Of a DNA stretch of 64,000 nucleotides, positions 17,961 through 25,667 are shown one piece after another. The position numbers and the translations under genes are program-made. The notes under the pieces were generated by a model that saw nothing but the letters and a program-made list of their open reading frames with translations, was not told the origin of the DNA and made no database searches. The stretch comes from Aquimarina sp. TRL1 (GTDB lineage Bacteria > Bacteroidota > Bacteroidia > Flavobacteriales > Flavobacteriaceae), in assembly GCF_013365535.1 (NCBI RefSeq), contig NZ_CP053590.1, positions 226,001 to 290,000 on the forward strand. Reading direction: 5' to 3'. How positions within the stretch are numbered: position 1 is the stretch's first letter; each line of letters begins with the position of its first letter.

Positions 17961-19139
17961 TTAGTATTCAAATGTTCCAAAAGGAGATTTGATCGTTAAT
18001 TTTTTGGTATCAGCAGCTTCTACACGACCTATAATCTGCGCATCTACATCAAAACTTTTGGAAATTGCGATTATTTCTTCTGCAATTTCTGGCGCTACAT
18101 ATAATTCCATACGGTGCCCCATATTAAATACCTGATACATTTCTTTCCAGTCGGTTCCGGAATTTTCCTGAATCAATTTAAACAAAGGTGGCACTTCAAA
18201 TAAATTATCTTTGATCACGTGCACATCCTCTACAAAATGTAATACTTTAGTCTGCGCACCTCCACTACAATGTACCATTCCATGAATGGTATCTTTTTTA
18301 TAGGTTGCTACTATTTTTTTGATAATCGGAGCATAGGTTCTTGTCGGAGACAATACGAGTTTCCCTGCATCGAGAGGAGCTCCTTCTACAGTGTCCGTTA
18401 ATTGTGTTTTTCCAGAATATACGAGTTCATCCGGCACGGCGGCATCATAACTCTCTGGATATTTCTCTGCCAGTACCTTACTAAATACATCATGTCGGGC
18501 AGAAGTAAGTCCGTTACTTCCCATTCCTCCATTGTATTCTTTCTCATAAGAAGCTTTCCCGAAAGATGCTAAACCTACGATTACATCTCCGGCTTGGATA
18601 TTGGCATTATCAATAACATCCTCTCGTTTCATACGCGCTGTCACGGTAGAGTCAACAATAATTGTTCGTACCAAATCTCCTACATCTGCAGTCTCTCCTC
18701 CGGTAGAATGAATCGTTACTCCAAAACTCTTAAGCTCTTCCAATAATTCTTCTGTTCCATTAATTATCGCAGAAATTACTTCTCCAGGAATACGGTTTTT
18801 ATTTCTTCCGATAGTAGAAGATAGCATGATATTATCGGTTGCTCCAACACATAATAAATCGTCAATATTCATAATCAATGCATCCTGTGCGATTCCTTTC
18901 CATACTGAAATATCTCCTGTTTCTTTCCAGTACATATATGCCAAAGAGGACTTAGTTCCTGCACCATCGGCATGCATAATCAAACAATAATCTTCATCTC
19001 CGGTCAGGTGATCAGGTACAATTTTACAAAATGCCTTGGGAAAAAGCCCTTTATCAATATTCTTAATGGCACTATGAACATCTTCTTTTGATGCTGAAAC
19101 TCCACGCTGGGCGTATCGCTTACTAATTTCTTGACTCAT
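17961..19139 (-). CDS. purM: Phosphoribosylformylglycinamidine cyclo-ligase (AIR synthetase)
   Basis: Catalyses the fifth step of purine synthesis, closing the imidazole ring of FGAM to AIR with ATP. 392 residues from the ATG at 19139; an upstream in-frame ATG at 19160 overlaps the promoter -7 box and is rejected. Landmarks include MSQEISKRYAQRGVS at the start, HADGAGTKSSLAY, the ATP-loop region DALIMNIDDLLCVGA, ETADVGD, and GMVHCSGGAQTKVL in the C-terminal AIRS domain. It is the longer Bacteroidota-type enzyme. No other pur gene is adjacent. Confidence 0.93.
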   Translation of the reverse strand: MSQEISKRYAQRGVSASKEDVHSAIKNIDKGLFPKAFCKIVPDHLTGDEDYCLIMHADGAGTKSSLAYMYWKETGDISVWKGIAQDALIMNIDDLLCVGATDNIMLSSTIGRNKNRIPGEVISAIINGTEELLEELKSFGVTIHSTGGETADVGDLVRTIIVDSTVTARMKREDVIDNANIQAGDVIVGLASFGKASYEKEYNGGMGSNGLTSARHDVFSKVLAEKYPESYDAAVPDELVYSGKTQLTDTVEGAPLDAGKLVLSPTRTYAPIIKKIVATYKKDTIHGMVHCSGGAQTKVLHFVEDVHVIKDNLFEVPPLFKLIQENSGTDWKEMYQVFNMGHRMELYVAPEIAEEIIAISKSFDVDAQIIGRVEAADTKKLTIKSPFGTFEY

Positions 19140-19157
19140 TATTATGGGATTAAATGG

Positions 19158-19165
19158 CAAAGATA
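19158..19165 (-). promoter_or_regulatory. -7 box of the purM promoter
   Basis: TATCTTTG on the minus strand, an exact TAnnTTTG match, 18 bp before the chosen purM ATG. It decides the start: the alternative ATG at 19160 lies within it. A TTGACA sequence upstream is too far away to pair with it. Confidence 0.5.
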
Positions 19166-19234
19166 ATGGAATTCAGCGGGCTGAAAAACTATCCTGTCAA
19201 AAAAGGTTTTTTATCGCTCAGCAGACTTTCCTTT

Positions 19235-20788
19235 TTATTCCCAATCTGCCATCGCAGCACCTTCTATCAATGTTTTCCTATTAGAAATATCGCCAATTTC
19301 CACAGTCTGAATATTTTTTACAGAACGTCCGTCATTAGAGGTATTCACAAAAATAACTGCTGCTTCATTAGGAGAAAAACGGGCATCCAGGTCATTGGTT
19401 CCTGCTGGTTTTCCTGTCGATAATTCGACTGCTGTTCCATCTGCAATAGTATGTACAAAAAGTTTAGAATCCAATTGTCTGTATGTCACATGCTCAAAAC
19501 CGGAAACATCTCTGCTATACAACACTTTGGTTCCGTCAACCGACAGATTTATACTACCTGCAGCTCCAGGCATTCCTGTTAGAATTGTATCTTTTACCGC
19601 CCAGGAGGCATTGAGAGTAAAAATAGCTACCTCATATCCATTGACATCGTTTACTTTTACTACAGTCGTATGAGTGGTATCATTATAATCTATTTCCGTA
19701 ATCAGTTTTCCATCTCCGGTTTTGAACAATTGCTGCACGCCGCTCCCATCTGTTTTTATTCGATACAGTTTATCCTGACTAGGGAATAGCAAAGTGGCTC
19801 CTCTGGAACTCCAGGAAAAATCTACCTCTTCTAAATTAAACCCTGAAACAGGTACCGTAGTGGTTACCTGCCTGGTATCAGAACCGTCTTCTTTCATGGT
19901 AAACAGTTGGATTTTCCCTCCTACCGACTGTAAAAAAGCTATGCTTCCTGTATGTGCGCTTCGTCTGGGACGAAAACTGTTCTTATCCAATGCTGTTAAC
20001 CGCACTTCATTTTCTCCGTTTTCATCTGCTGAATAAATCACACTATTACCATTTACAAGTCGGGTATATAAAATCCGATTATCTGGTGCTACCCCTGTCT
20101 CAAAAGAAAAGGTTTCACTATAAACGGGATCATTAATATCATCTGAGGAGGTCACCTGCCAGAAATATTTAATTCCATATCCCAGACCTGATAACACATA
20201 GGTAGTATCGCTTATATTTTCAAAAACTTCTACCGAGCTGTTTTCATCATTTTTTAAGGTAACGGTATAGGTCAATTCATCTGCATCCGGATCTTTTCCG
20301 ATCCAGGTTAATGTCACTTCTACCGGAGCTGCTGTGGTGTTATCTTTTGGAGAGACCAGCATCGCCGCTTCTGGAGGGCGATTCCCTGCTGTTTCTTCTT
20401 CCATTTCTACCACTACTTCTACTGCTTTGTCCTTTACTACAGAGACCGGAGTAAATTTAGTCAACAATCCTTCTCGCTGCGTTGATAATGAATATTCTCC
20501 AATGGCTACATTTTCTATCTTGTAGAATCCTTTTTCATCTGTAAAAACAGTACTCGAACTGGGGTTGGTAGAAACTTTTACATTTTCCAACGGTTCATTA
20601 CTTCCTTTTTCTACAATACGCCCCTTAATACTTCCTACTCCTTCCAGCTCAATAGTATCCTCACTACAAGCTAACAAACTTCCTAAAAACAGCAGCATTA
20701 TTCCTGCTCCCAACGATCGCAAATGGTATCGTCTCCACAACATAAGCATCTTGTTTATCAAAAGGGTTATTTTATTGTCAGTTTTCAT
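19235..20788 (-). CDS. Lipoprotein: CarboxypepD_reg-like + FN3-like + TolB-like propeller, curli operon
   Basis: 517 residues. A long basic N-region leads to a lipobox SLLAC (Cys 41). Next is a carboxypeptidase-regulatory-like sandwich (GSIKGRIVEKGSNEPLENV, about 51-130), an FN3-like domain (about 140-230, ending YFWQVTSSDDI) and a TolB/WD40-like propeller (about 235-517) with repeats of the type LYRIKTDGSG and VLYSRDVSG. It begins 3 bp after csgG, so it is almost certainly the last gene of the curli operon. Its role with curli is not known to me; a surface scaffold or fibre-docking protein would fit. The real start may be a few codons later (Met 14 or Met 16). Confidence 0.75.
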   Translation of the reverse strand: MKTDNKITLLINKMLMLWRRYHLRSLGAGIMLLFLGSLLACSEDTIELEGVGSIKGRIVEKGSNEPLENVKVSTNPSSSTVFTDEKGFYKIENVAIGEYSLSTQREGLLTKFTPVSVVKDKAVEVVVEMEEETAGNRPPEAAMLVSPKDNTTAAPVEVTLTWIGKDPDADELTYTVTLKNDENSSVEVFENISDTTYVLSGLGYGIKYFWQVTSSDDINDPVYSETFSFETGVAPDNRILYTRLVNGNSVIYSADENGENEVRLTALDKNSFRPRRSAHTGSIAFLQSVGGKIQLFTMKEDGSDTRQVTTTVPVSGFNLEEVDFSWSSRGATLLFPSQDKLYRIKTDGSGVQQLFKTGDGKLITEIDYNDTTHTTVVKVNDVNGYEVAIFTLNASWAVKDTILTGMPGAAGSINLSVDGTKVLYSRDVSGFEHVTYRQLDSKLFVHTIADGTAVELSTGKPAGTNDLDARFSPNEAAVIFVNTSNDGRSVKNIQTVEIGDISNRKTLIEGAAMADWE

Positions 20789-20791
20789 CCT

Positions 20792-22222
20792 TTATTTCTT
20801 CTTTTGATTATCGACTGAGGTTTCTTTTTTTATCTTTTTTTTGTGTTCTTTTTTCTTAAACAAACGATCAAAGTACCAGTTGACTCCCACAGAAAAGGTA
20901 AAATATTGATCATCTCTTTTTCCCTGCACGACATTATCCAGTTCATCACTCATTACCAGATTATGGGTCGCATCGACCTGAACTCCTACAGTATCAGATA
21001 GCAAGTATTCTATCCCTGCCCCATACTGAAATTTAAACAGTGTCTTCTCGAATTCATCATTACTCACCATCCCGGCTCCTCCAAAAAGGAATGGGGTAAA
21101 CGACTCGAAGGGCAATAAGATTACTTCTGTAGAAAGATTAACCGCATTAAGTCCTTCTACAAAAGCTGCTCCATTGCTCAAGTCCATTTTCTGTACACTC
21201 AAGTTCATATTGAGGTAGGGGTTTAGAAACCATTTTCCTCCTAATTCGGTGGTATATGTAAGTTCTGCATCAGCATAATCTCCACTAATCAATGCCCCTC
21301 CTACCTTAGCTGCTATTGCTGCTTTTCCCCGTCTTTCTTTAAAATAACGATCATACAACCGGGTATTTGCTGCTGTTTCCTTTTCTGCGTGATATTCTGC
21401 AACCCAAGTATCGATAGCAGCTGTATCTCCTTTTGCTTTCCACAGCTTATCTTCTATCCCTTCGACAATCAAAGAATTTACTGCTTTTTCTATAGCTTCT
21501 GTAACAGCTAACTGTGCTGGTTCATTACGGGTATATCCAGTTTCTGCTTCTAACAGCCGCTTAAAATTAACATATCTAAAAAAATTGGCACTTAAGGATT
21601 GTGACAAGATGGTTTTAGACACATATACTGTTTTCAGAATTTTCCCACTGGAAGTTGATACCGCTCTCAGGTATACTGTGATTCTATCTTGTCGGTATTG
21701 GGTTGCTCCTCCAATTCCAAAATAACGAGCTCCCAGACCTCCGGTAACGATATTAGAATCATATGATACAATTCCTCCTTCCAGAATGATCCCTGCGTAT
21801 AGCAGAGGAGGTAATTGCGGCTCATTAGGGTTCTTTGTTTTTCGGTATTCTTTTCTGGTGGAACGAATGATATTTCGTTCATTGAGCAAATTGCTCAGGT
21901 TTTCTCTTTCTATAGGAACAAACCACTTAGAATCTTCCAGGGCTTTTATCAAAATGGTAGTTGCTCCCTGAGTTACTGCTGTACTAAAGGTACTTCCGTT
22001 TTCTGTAGGTTTATATTGTCCAGTTTGATCTCTGAATTTATAGACTCCTACAACAATAGGTTCTACCGGTTGCGGAGCTTTTTGTAATTTTTTGGTAACT
22101 GAAGTCTGTTCGCCTAATCGTGCTTCCTGCACGGAGAAAGGTTGGCTAAAATAACTGCCGCATCCTGTTAAAGATAAAACAATACCCAACAGTATGCCTA
22201 CTAAATGAAATGATCTGCGCAT
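20792..22222 (-). CDS. csgG: CsgG curli secretion channel with C-terminal beta-barrel-like extension
   Basis: 476 residues, lipobox SLTGC (Cys 21). The CsgG domain (about 50-280) is clear: VGVYKFRDQTGQYK, AVTQGATTILIKALEDSKWF, PIERENLSNLLNERNIIR, YAGIILEGGIVSYDSN and the pore-strand region up to VEGIEDKLW. CsgG forms the outer-membrane nonamer that exports curlin subunits. Beyond the usual end is an extra region of about 150 residues made of alternating amphipathic strands (KVGGALISGDYAD ... FTFSVGVNWYF), like an eight-stranded OmpA-type barrel. Enterobacterial CsgG (277 residues) lacks it. The gene is 6 bp downstream of csgF. Confidence 0.9.
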   Translation of the reverse strand: MRRSFHLVGILLGIVLSLTGCGSYFSQPFSVQEARLGEQTSVTKKLQKAPQPVEPIVVGVYKFRDQTGQYKPTENGSTFSTAVTQGATTILIKALEDSKWFVPIERENLSNLLNERNIIRSTRKEYRKTKNPNEPQLPPLLYAGIILEGGIVSYDSNIVTGGLGARYFGIGGATQYRQDRITVYLRAVSTSSGKILKTVYVSKTILSQSLSANFFRYVNFKRLLEAETGYTRNEPAQLAVTEAIEKAVNSLIVEGIEDKLWKAKGDTAAIDTWVAEYHAEKETAANTRLYDRYFKERRGKAAIAAKVGGALISGDYADAELTYTTELGGKWFLNPYLNMNLSVQKMDLSNGAAFVEGLNAVNLSTEVILLPFESFTPFLFGGAGMVSNDEFEKTLFKFQYGAGIEYLLSDTVGVQVDATHNLVMSDELDNVVQGKRDDQYFTFSVGVNWYFDRLFKKKEHKKKIKKETSVDNQKKK

Positions 22223-22228
22223 TCGTAT

Positions 22229-22633
22229 CTAATTAGGTATTATTACTTGTGAACGGTCTCCGGTACTGGTATCGAGAATATCGACCACCAGTCCATCTGC
22301 TGATGGGAATATTTCTATATACAAGGTGCCAAATGTATAGGTTCCTTCTCTTAGTCCGTCTTTTCCGAACTGCTCCTGAAACAGGGATCTGGAAATCTGA
22401 CCTAATACCTGATTGTTTAGGTTTTGAGTGAATCTTTCTATATCTGATTCTTCTCCCCTGGAACGTTCTGCGTCCTTAAAAGTATTTTGGGCTTCGGCTG
22501 AACTGAGCAGCCACTGGTAGTTAAAAGTATCTCCACCAAAAGCCGGATTAATGGGTTTGTACACTAAATCTTGTCCGTATCCCAGTAATGTCATAAAGCA
22601 TACAAGAACAAAGATTAAACTTTTTATTTTCAT
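22229..22633 (-). CDS. csgF: CsgF curli assembly protein
   Basis: 134 residues, close to the usual CsgF length. A signal peptide ends LGYGQ, and the mature N-terminus DLVYKPINPAFGG-DTFNYQWLLSSAEAQN is the CsgG-binding element of the family, which plugs into the channel mouth. CsgF couples subunit export to nucleation at the cell surface. It is followed 6 bp later by csgG. A 107-bp gap to csgE contains no ORF. Confidence 0.92.
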   Translation of the reverse strand: MKIKSLIFVLVCFMTLLGYGQDLVYKPINPAFGGDTFNYQWLLSSAEAQNTFKDAERSRGEESDIERFTQNLNNQVLGQISRSLFQEQFGKDGLREGTYTFGTLYIEIFPSADGLVVDILDTSTGDRSQVIIPN

Positions 22634-22740
22634 GTGTTTATACTGTTGTTATCAATGTCACAAAACGTACCGATCATCCTGCTATCTGCGAACAAACTAC
22701 ATATGGACCGTTTTAAACAAATACTATAGACTACTTCCTC

Positions 22741-23469
22741 TCAATATTGAAAAATAGCCTTTTTTTGGTTTCTGGCGTCCTTAAAATATTTGTACACTTT
22801 TCGGATAGCGACTCGTGACATTTCTTCTAAATATTCCAAATCTGGTTTCCCTAAAAACTCATGTAAGACGGTTTCTTCTATTTTCACCTGAATAATGGTA
22901 CTTCTTCCAAAGCTCAATGTCTCATAAATTCCTACAACTTTATTGCCATTAATCTGATTCATCAGATAGGATTGATAGAAAAAATCATAGAAATCTTTTC
23001 CCGGTTTTGTTTTGGTTTCTTCTATTACAATTCCTTTTAATTCAATACCATCTTCCGGTTCCTTCGGATCATCTGTTAATCTGCTTACTTTGTCCGGGGC
23101 TTCATTAAAAGCGACCCGGTCTTTTCCTATAATCCGATCTTCATCGTAGATCAGTACTAAAATGACAACTTTATTTGTTTCATCATTCGCTACAATAGCA
23201 TTAGAAAGTACAATACTCTCATTTGCTTTTACTGTAAAGCGACCTTCTTTTACATTTTTGGTTAATACATTGTTCTCATCTGTAGTAAAAATGCTAAAAG
23301 AAAATCGCAAACTCTTATAGATCTCAGAAGTGTTGGTTGCGATGGCTGTTATTTGAGTCGCATCAGCAACCGCTTCTTGTTTTAAGGCTGCTACTACTTC
23401 GTTATTGGCATACTGTGTCCACCCTGATGCAGTCATCAATAATGCGCACAATATCCCTATACATTTCAT
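22741..23469 (-). CDS. csgE: CsgE curli assembly chaperone, extended N-terminus
   Basis: 242 residues, signal peptide ending SGWTQ. The CsgE domain occupies the C-terminal half (about 140-242): ELKGIVIEETKTKPGKDFYDFFYQ, YETLSFGRSTIIQVKIEETV, and the helix around YLEEMSRVAIRKVYKYF. CsgE caps the periplasmic face of CsgG and keeps subunits soluble. The first 120 mature residues are a beta-rich extra domain not present in the 129-residue enterobacterial CsgE. This two-domain form seems typical of Bacteroidota. It is 12 bp downstream of the csgB-like gene. Confidence 0.87.
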   Translation of the reverse strand: MKCIGILCALLMTASGWTQYANNEVVAALKQEAVADATQITAIATNTSEIYKSLRFSFSIFTTDENNVLTKNVKEGRFTVKANESIVLSNAIVANDETNKVVILVLIYDEDRIIGKDRVAFNEAPDKVSRLTDDPKEPEDGIELKGIVIEETKTKPGKDFYDFFYQSYLMNQINGNKVVGIYETLSFGRSTIIQVKIEETVLHEFLGKPDLEYLEEMSRVAIRKVYKYFKDARNQKKAIFQY

Positions 23470-23481
23470 GTCCTGACAGCT

Positions 23482-23973
23482 CTAAAAATTACGTATGATA
23501 ATGGTTTTATCAGTTCCTGTCATTTTTACCTTCATATCTTTGGACAATGAATTACTTCCATATCGTCTGAATTTTAATTCACTTCCTTGCTGAAGGACTT
23601 CCGATTTTGTAACAAGACCTGCATTAAAACCTATTTCTTCAATAGAATTTCGGTTCCCCAACTGGGTCAATTCTTTTTCGGTTCTATCTGCTTGTTCTCG
23701 AATCGAGATATCATTTTCATTTCCTTTCTGAACGATGGAAATCAATGAGGAATTTGATTGTATATTGGACAAGATAGTGTTCTTATCTCCTATTTGCTGA
23801 ATGAAAACCGCATTAGTCTGCTGACTATTTGTATACTGCCGCAATTGATCTGCCTGTGAAAACACAACAAAATCTCTATATGTTTGCTGTGTATCCGAGG
23901 AACTTTCTTCCTGCGCGACAAGAAAGTGTATACTAAAAAAGGGAATCATCCATAGTAACTGTGTTCTTTTCAT
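23482..23973 (-). CDS. csgB: Minor curlin / nucleator, CsgB-like
   Basis: 163 residues with a signal peptide ending HFLVAQ. The body has curlin-like repeats of the Q-x-G-x-x-N type (FIQQIGDKNTIL, IVQKGNENDISI, LTQLGNRNSIEEI, VLQQGSELKF) with Gln/Asn ladders but more charged residues than the major curlin, ending in KTIIIRNF. By analogy with enterobacterial CsgB it would nucleate CsgA on the surface. It sits between the major curlin gene and csgE. Symbol assigned by analogy. Confidence 0.72.
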   Translation of the reverse strand: MKRTQLLWMIPFFSIHFLVAQEESSSDTQQTYRDFVVFSQADQLRQYTNSQQTNAVFIQQIGDKNTILSNIQSNSSLISIVQKGNENDISIREQADRTEKELTQLGNRNSIEEIGFNAGLVTKSEVLQQGSELKFRRYGSNSLSKDMKVKMTGTDKTIIIRNF

Positions 23974-24042
23974 GACAACGATCTTTATGATAAAATGAAA
24001 CGAATACTAATTTTCTTTTTATACCATTATGTAGTGGGAAAA

Positions 24043-24086
24043 GGCATATTTCATATTATATACTCTTATATAATATGAAATATGCC
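24043..24086 (-). terminator. Perfect 20-bp inverted repeat between csgA-like and csgB-like genes
   Basis: Arms 24043-24062 and 24067-24086 match base for base around a 4-nt loop; on the transcript the hairpin is followed by TTTT. It may act as a leaky terminator or 3' stabiliser, giving more major-curlin mRNA than mRNA for the downstream assembly genes. Confidence 0.65.
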
Positions 24087-24148
24087 AACACAACAATATG
24101 GTGTTTCTGCAATCTCAGGGATTACTGAAAACAATTACTGGTGTAGTA

Positions 24149-25327
24149 TTATCCTCCTATCTGAGTAACTACAGCAGCGTTATTCTTTCCATTTTGCATG
24201 ATTACACTTTGGTGAGAAACTCCGTTCTGACGAACTGTCGTCATGTTTCCTGTTCCTCTTTGTGTATCCTGAGCGATGTTTTCTATTCCTTCCTGAATGA
24301 TGTCACTGAAGTTTGCTTCTCCGTTTTGTACAGATGTTGCTTTGTTATCATTTCCTAATTGTATCTGAGTAATCGTATTTTCTACTCCAAATACTCCTGT
24401 CATTCCTTCTTGCTTAGCTTCTGCTATATTTCCATTTCCGGATTGTCCTTGTGCAATATTGTTATTCCCTCCGAAATACTCTAAGTTTTGAGTACCAGAT
24501 GCACTGTTTCCATCTCCAATCTGAACCTGAACTACGCTATTTCCTACTTCTTCATGCTGAGCGAAGGCGCTGTTTTCATTTCCTTCCTGAGTTTGCTCTA
24601 CAATTCCTCCGGTAGCTTCAAAAGCACTGCTCCCCTGAATAGAAGTTGCTGTGTTTCCTCCTCCTATTTGTGTTTGAGTAGAAGAGTTTTCTTCTCCGAA
24701 CTGAGTTCCTTCTGCTAAGTTTGCTTCACCGTTCTGAGTTTGCTCAGAATAGTTAATTGATCCAGATTGCTCAATCGTTACGGCATTAGATACACCTTCT
24801 TGCTGAGAAAGACTGAAGTTTTCTTCTCCATTCTGAGAAGCTACTGCAGAGTTTTCTGCTCCTAATTGATTCTGAGTTGCCTGATTGGCCGTTCCAGAGG
24901 TAAAGAATCCATACCCTTCTTGCGAAATGGTAGCAGTATTGTCCTGTCCTTCCTGATTTTGATTTGCGACATTATCGCCTCCAAAATGTACTAAGTTTTG
25001 AGTAACAGAAGCATTATTTCCCATTCCTAATTGTTCCTGTACTACCTGGTTATTGTCTTCCTCGTGTTTTGCAAAAGCGACATTTCTGATCCCTGTTTGC
25101 GTCTGTACAATACTTCCGTTTCTGGCAGTAAAAAGGTCGCTCCCTTGAACAGCCTCTGATGAGTTAGCTTCTCCTTCTTGAGTTACTAATGCCTCATTGG
25201 TTGCTCCAACCTGTGTAACGTTTGCTTTATTATCATCTCCAGTCTGACCGACATTACTAGAATTAGATTGTGCAAACATTGTAGTTGCGCCTAGTATAGC
25301 TACGGCGCTTAAAATCAACTTTTTCAT
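24149..25327 (-). CDS. csgA: Major curlin, long CsgA-like amyloid subunit
   Basis: 392 residues, signal peptide ending TMFAQ (20). The mature protein is built of curlin repeats of about 20-25 residues (Q-x-G-x-x-N-x-A-x-x-x-Q), with about 16 repeats versus five in E. coli CsgA (151 residues). It is secreted through CsgG and polymerises as functional amyloid. A higher-order duplication is visible: residues 61-178 and 231-347 align at an offset of about 170, including the atypical inserts TQNLVHFGGDN and TQNLEYFGGNN. It is the first gene of the curli operon. Confidence 0.88.
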   Translation of the reverse strand: MKKLILSAVAILGATTMFAQSNSSNVGQTGDDNKANVTQVGATNEALVTQEGEANSSEAVQGSDLFTARNGSIVQTQTGIRNVAFAKHEEDNNQVVQEQLGMGNNASVTQNLVHFGGDNVANQNQEGQDNTATISQEGYGFFTSGTANQATQNQLGAENSAVASQNGEENFSLSQQEGVSNAVTIEQSGSINYSEQTQNGEANLAEGTQFGEENSSTQTQIGGGNTATSIQGSSAFEATGGIVEQTQEGNENSAFAQHEEVGNSVVQVQIGDGNSASGTQNLEYFGGNNNIAQGQSGNGNIAEAKQEGMTGVFGVENTITQIQLGNDNKATSVQNGEANFSDIIQEGIENIAQDTQRGTGNMTTVRQNGVSHQSVIMQNGKNNAAVVTQIGG

Positions 25328-25667
25328 GTGTGAATTATAATTAAAGGTTAAAAATTACAAGTAATATTACGCAACTATGACCACTAAAAACAGTCTGTTT
25401 TTATTGCAATAAAAAGCAAGTTCTTAATAAAAAAACATTTGGGGGGAGTCAAATATCTAAGGGTTTTGTCTTAATAGTAGTGTCGTTGACAATCTAAAAT
25501 TATAAAATAATAACACACCTTTTTTAACATTCTCAAAAAATTCGATGAAATACCCAACGAAAAAAAGTCGTAAAACTTGTGTTCTACGACTTTTAAAAGG
25601 TTTTTCAAGGATGTTAATCTTTTACTAATTTATCATAATTTTTCTTAACTAGTAAGCGCTTTCCTAC
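25328..25667. other. Intergenic region between curli operon and glnN
   Basis: This 340-bp stretch holds the csgA leader (AT-rich, with no -7 box I could recognise) on the right side of csgA and the glnN terminator further right. No ORF of interest on either strand. Confidence 0.5.
25563..25594 (-). terminator. Intrinsic terminator of glnN
   Basis: Perfect 10-bp arms 25563-25572 and 25585-25594 with a 12-nt loop; T-run on the minus strand. It lies 74 bp after the glnN stop. Confidence 0.8.

Noticed and set aside
17961..19160. purM start at 19160
   Set aside because: That ATG overlaps the TATCTTTG -7 box; the ATG at 19139 fits both the family N-terminus and the promoter.
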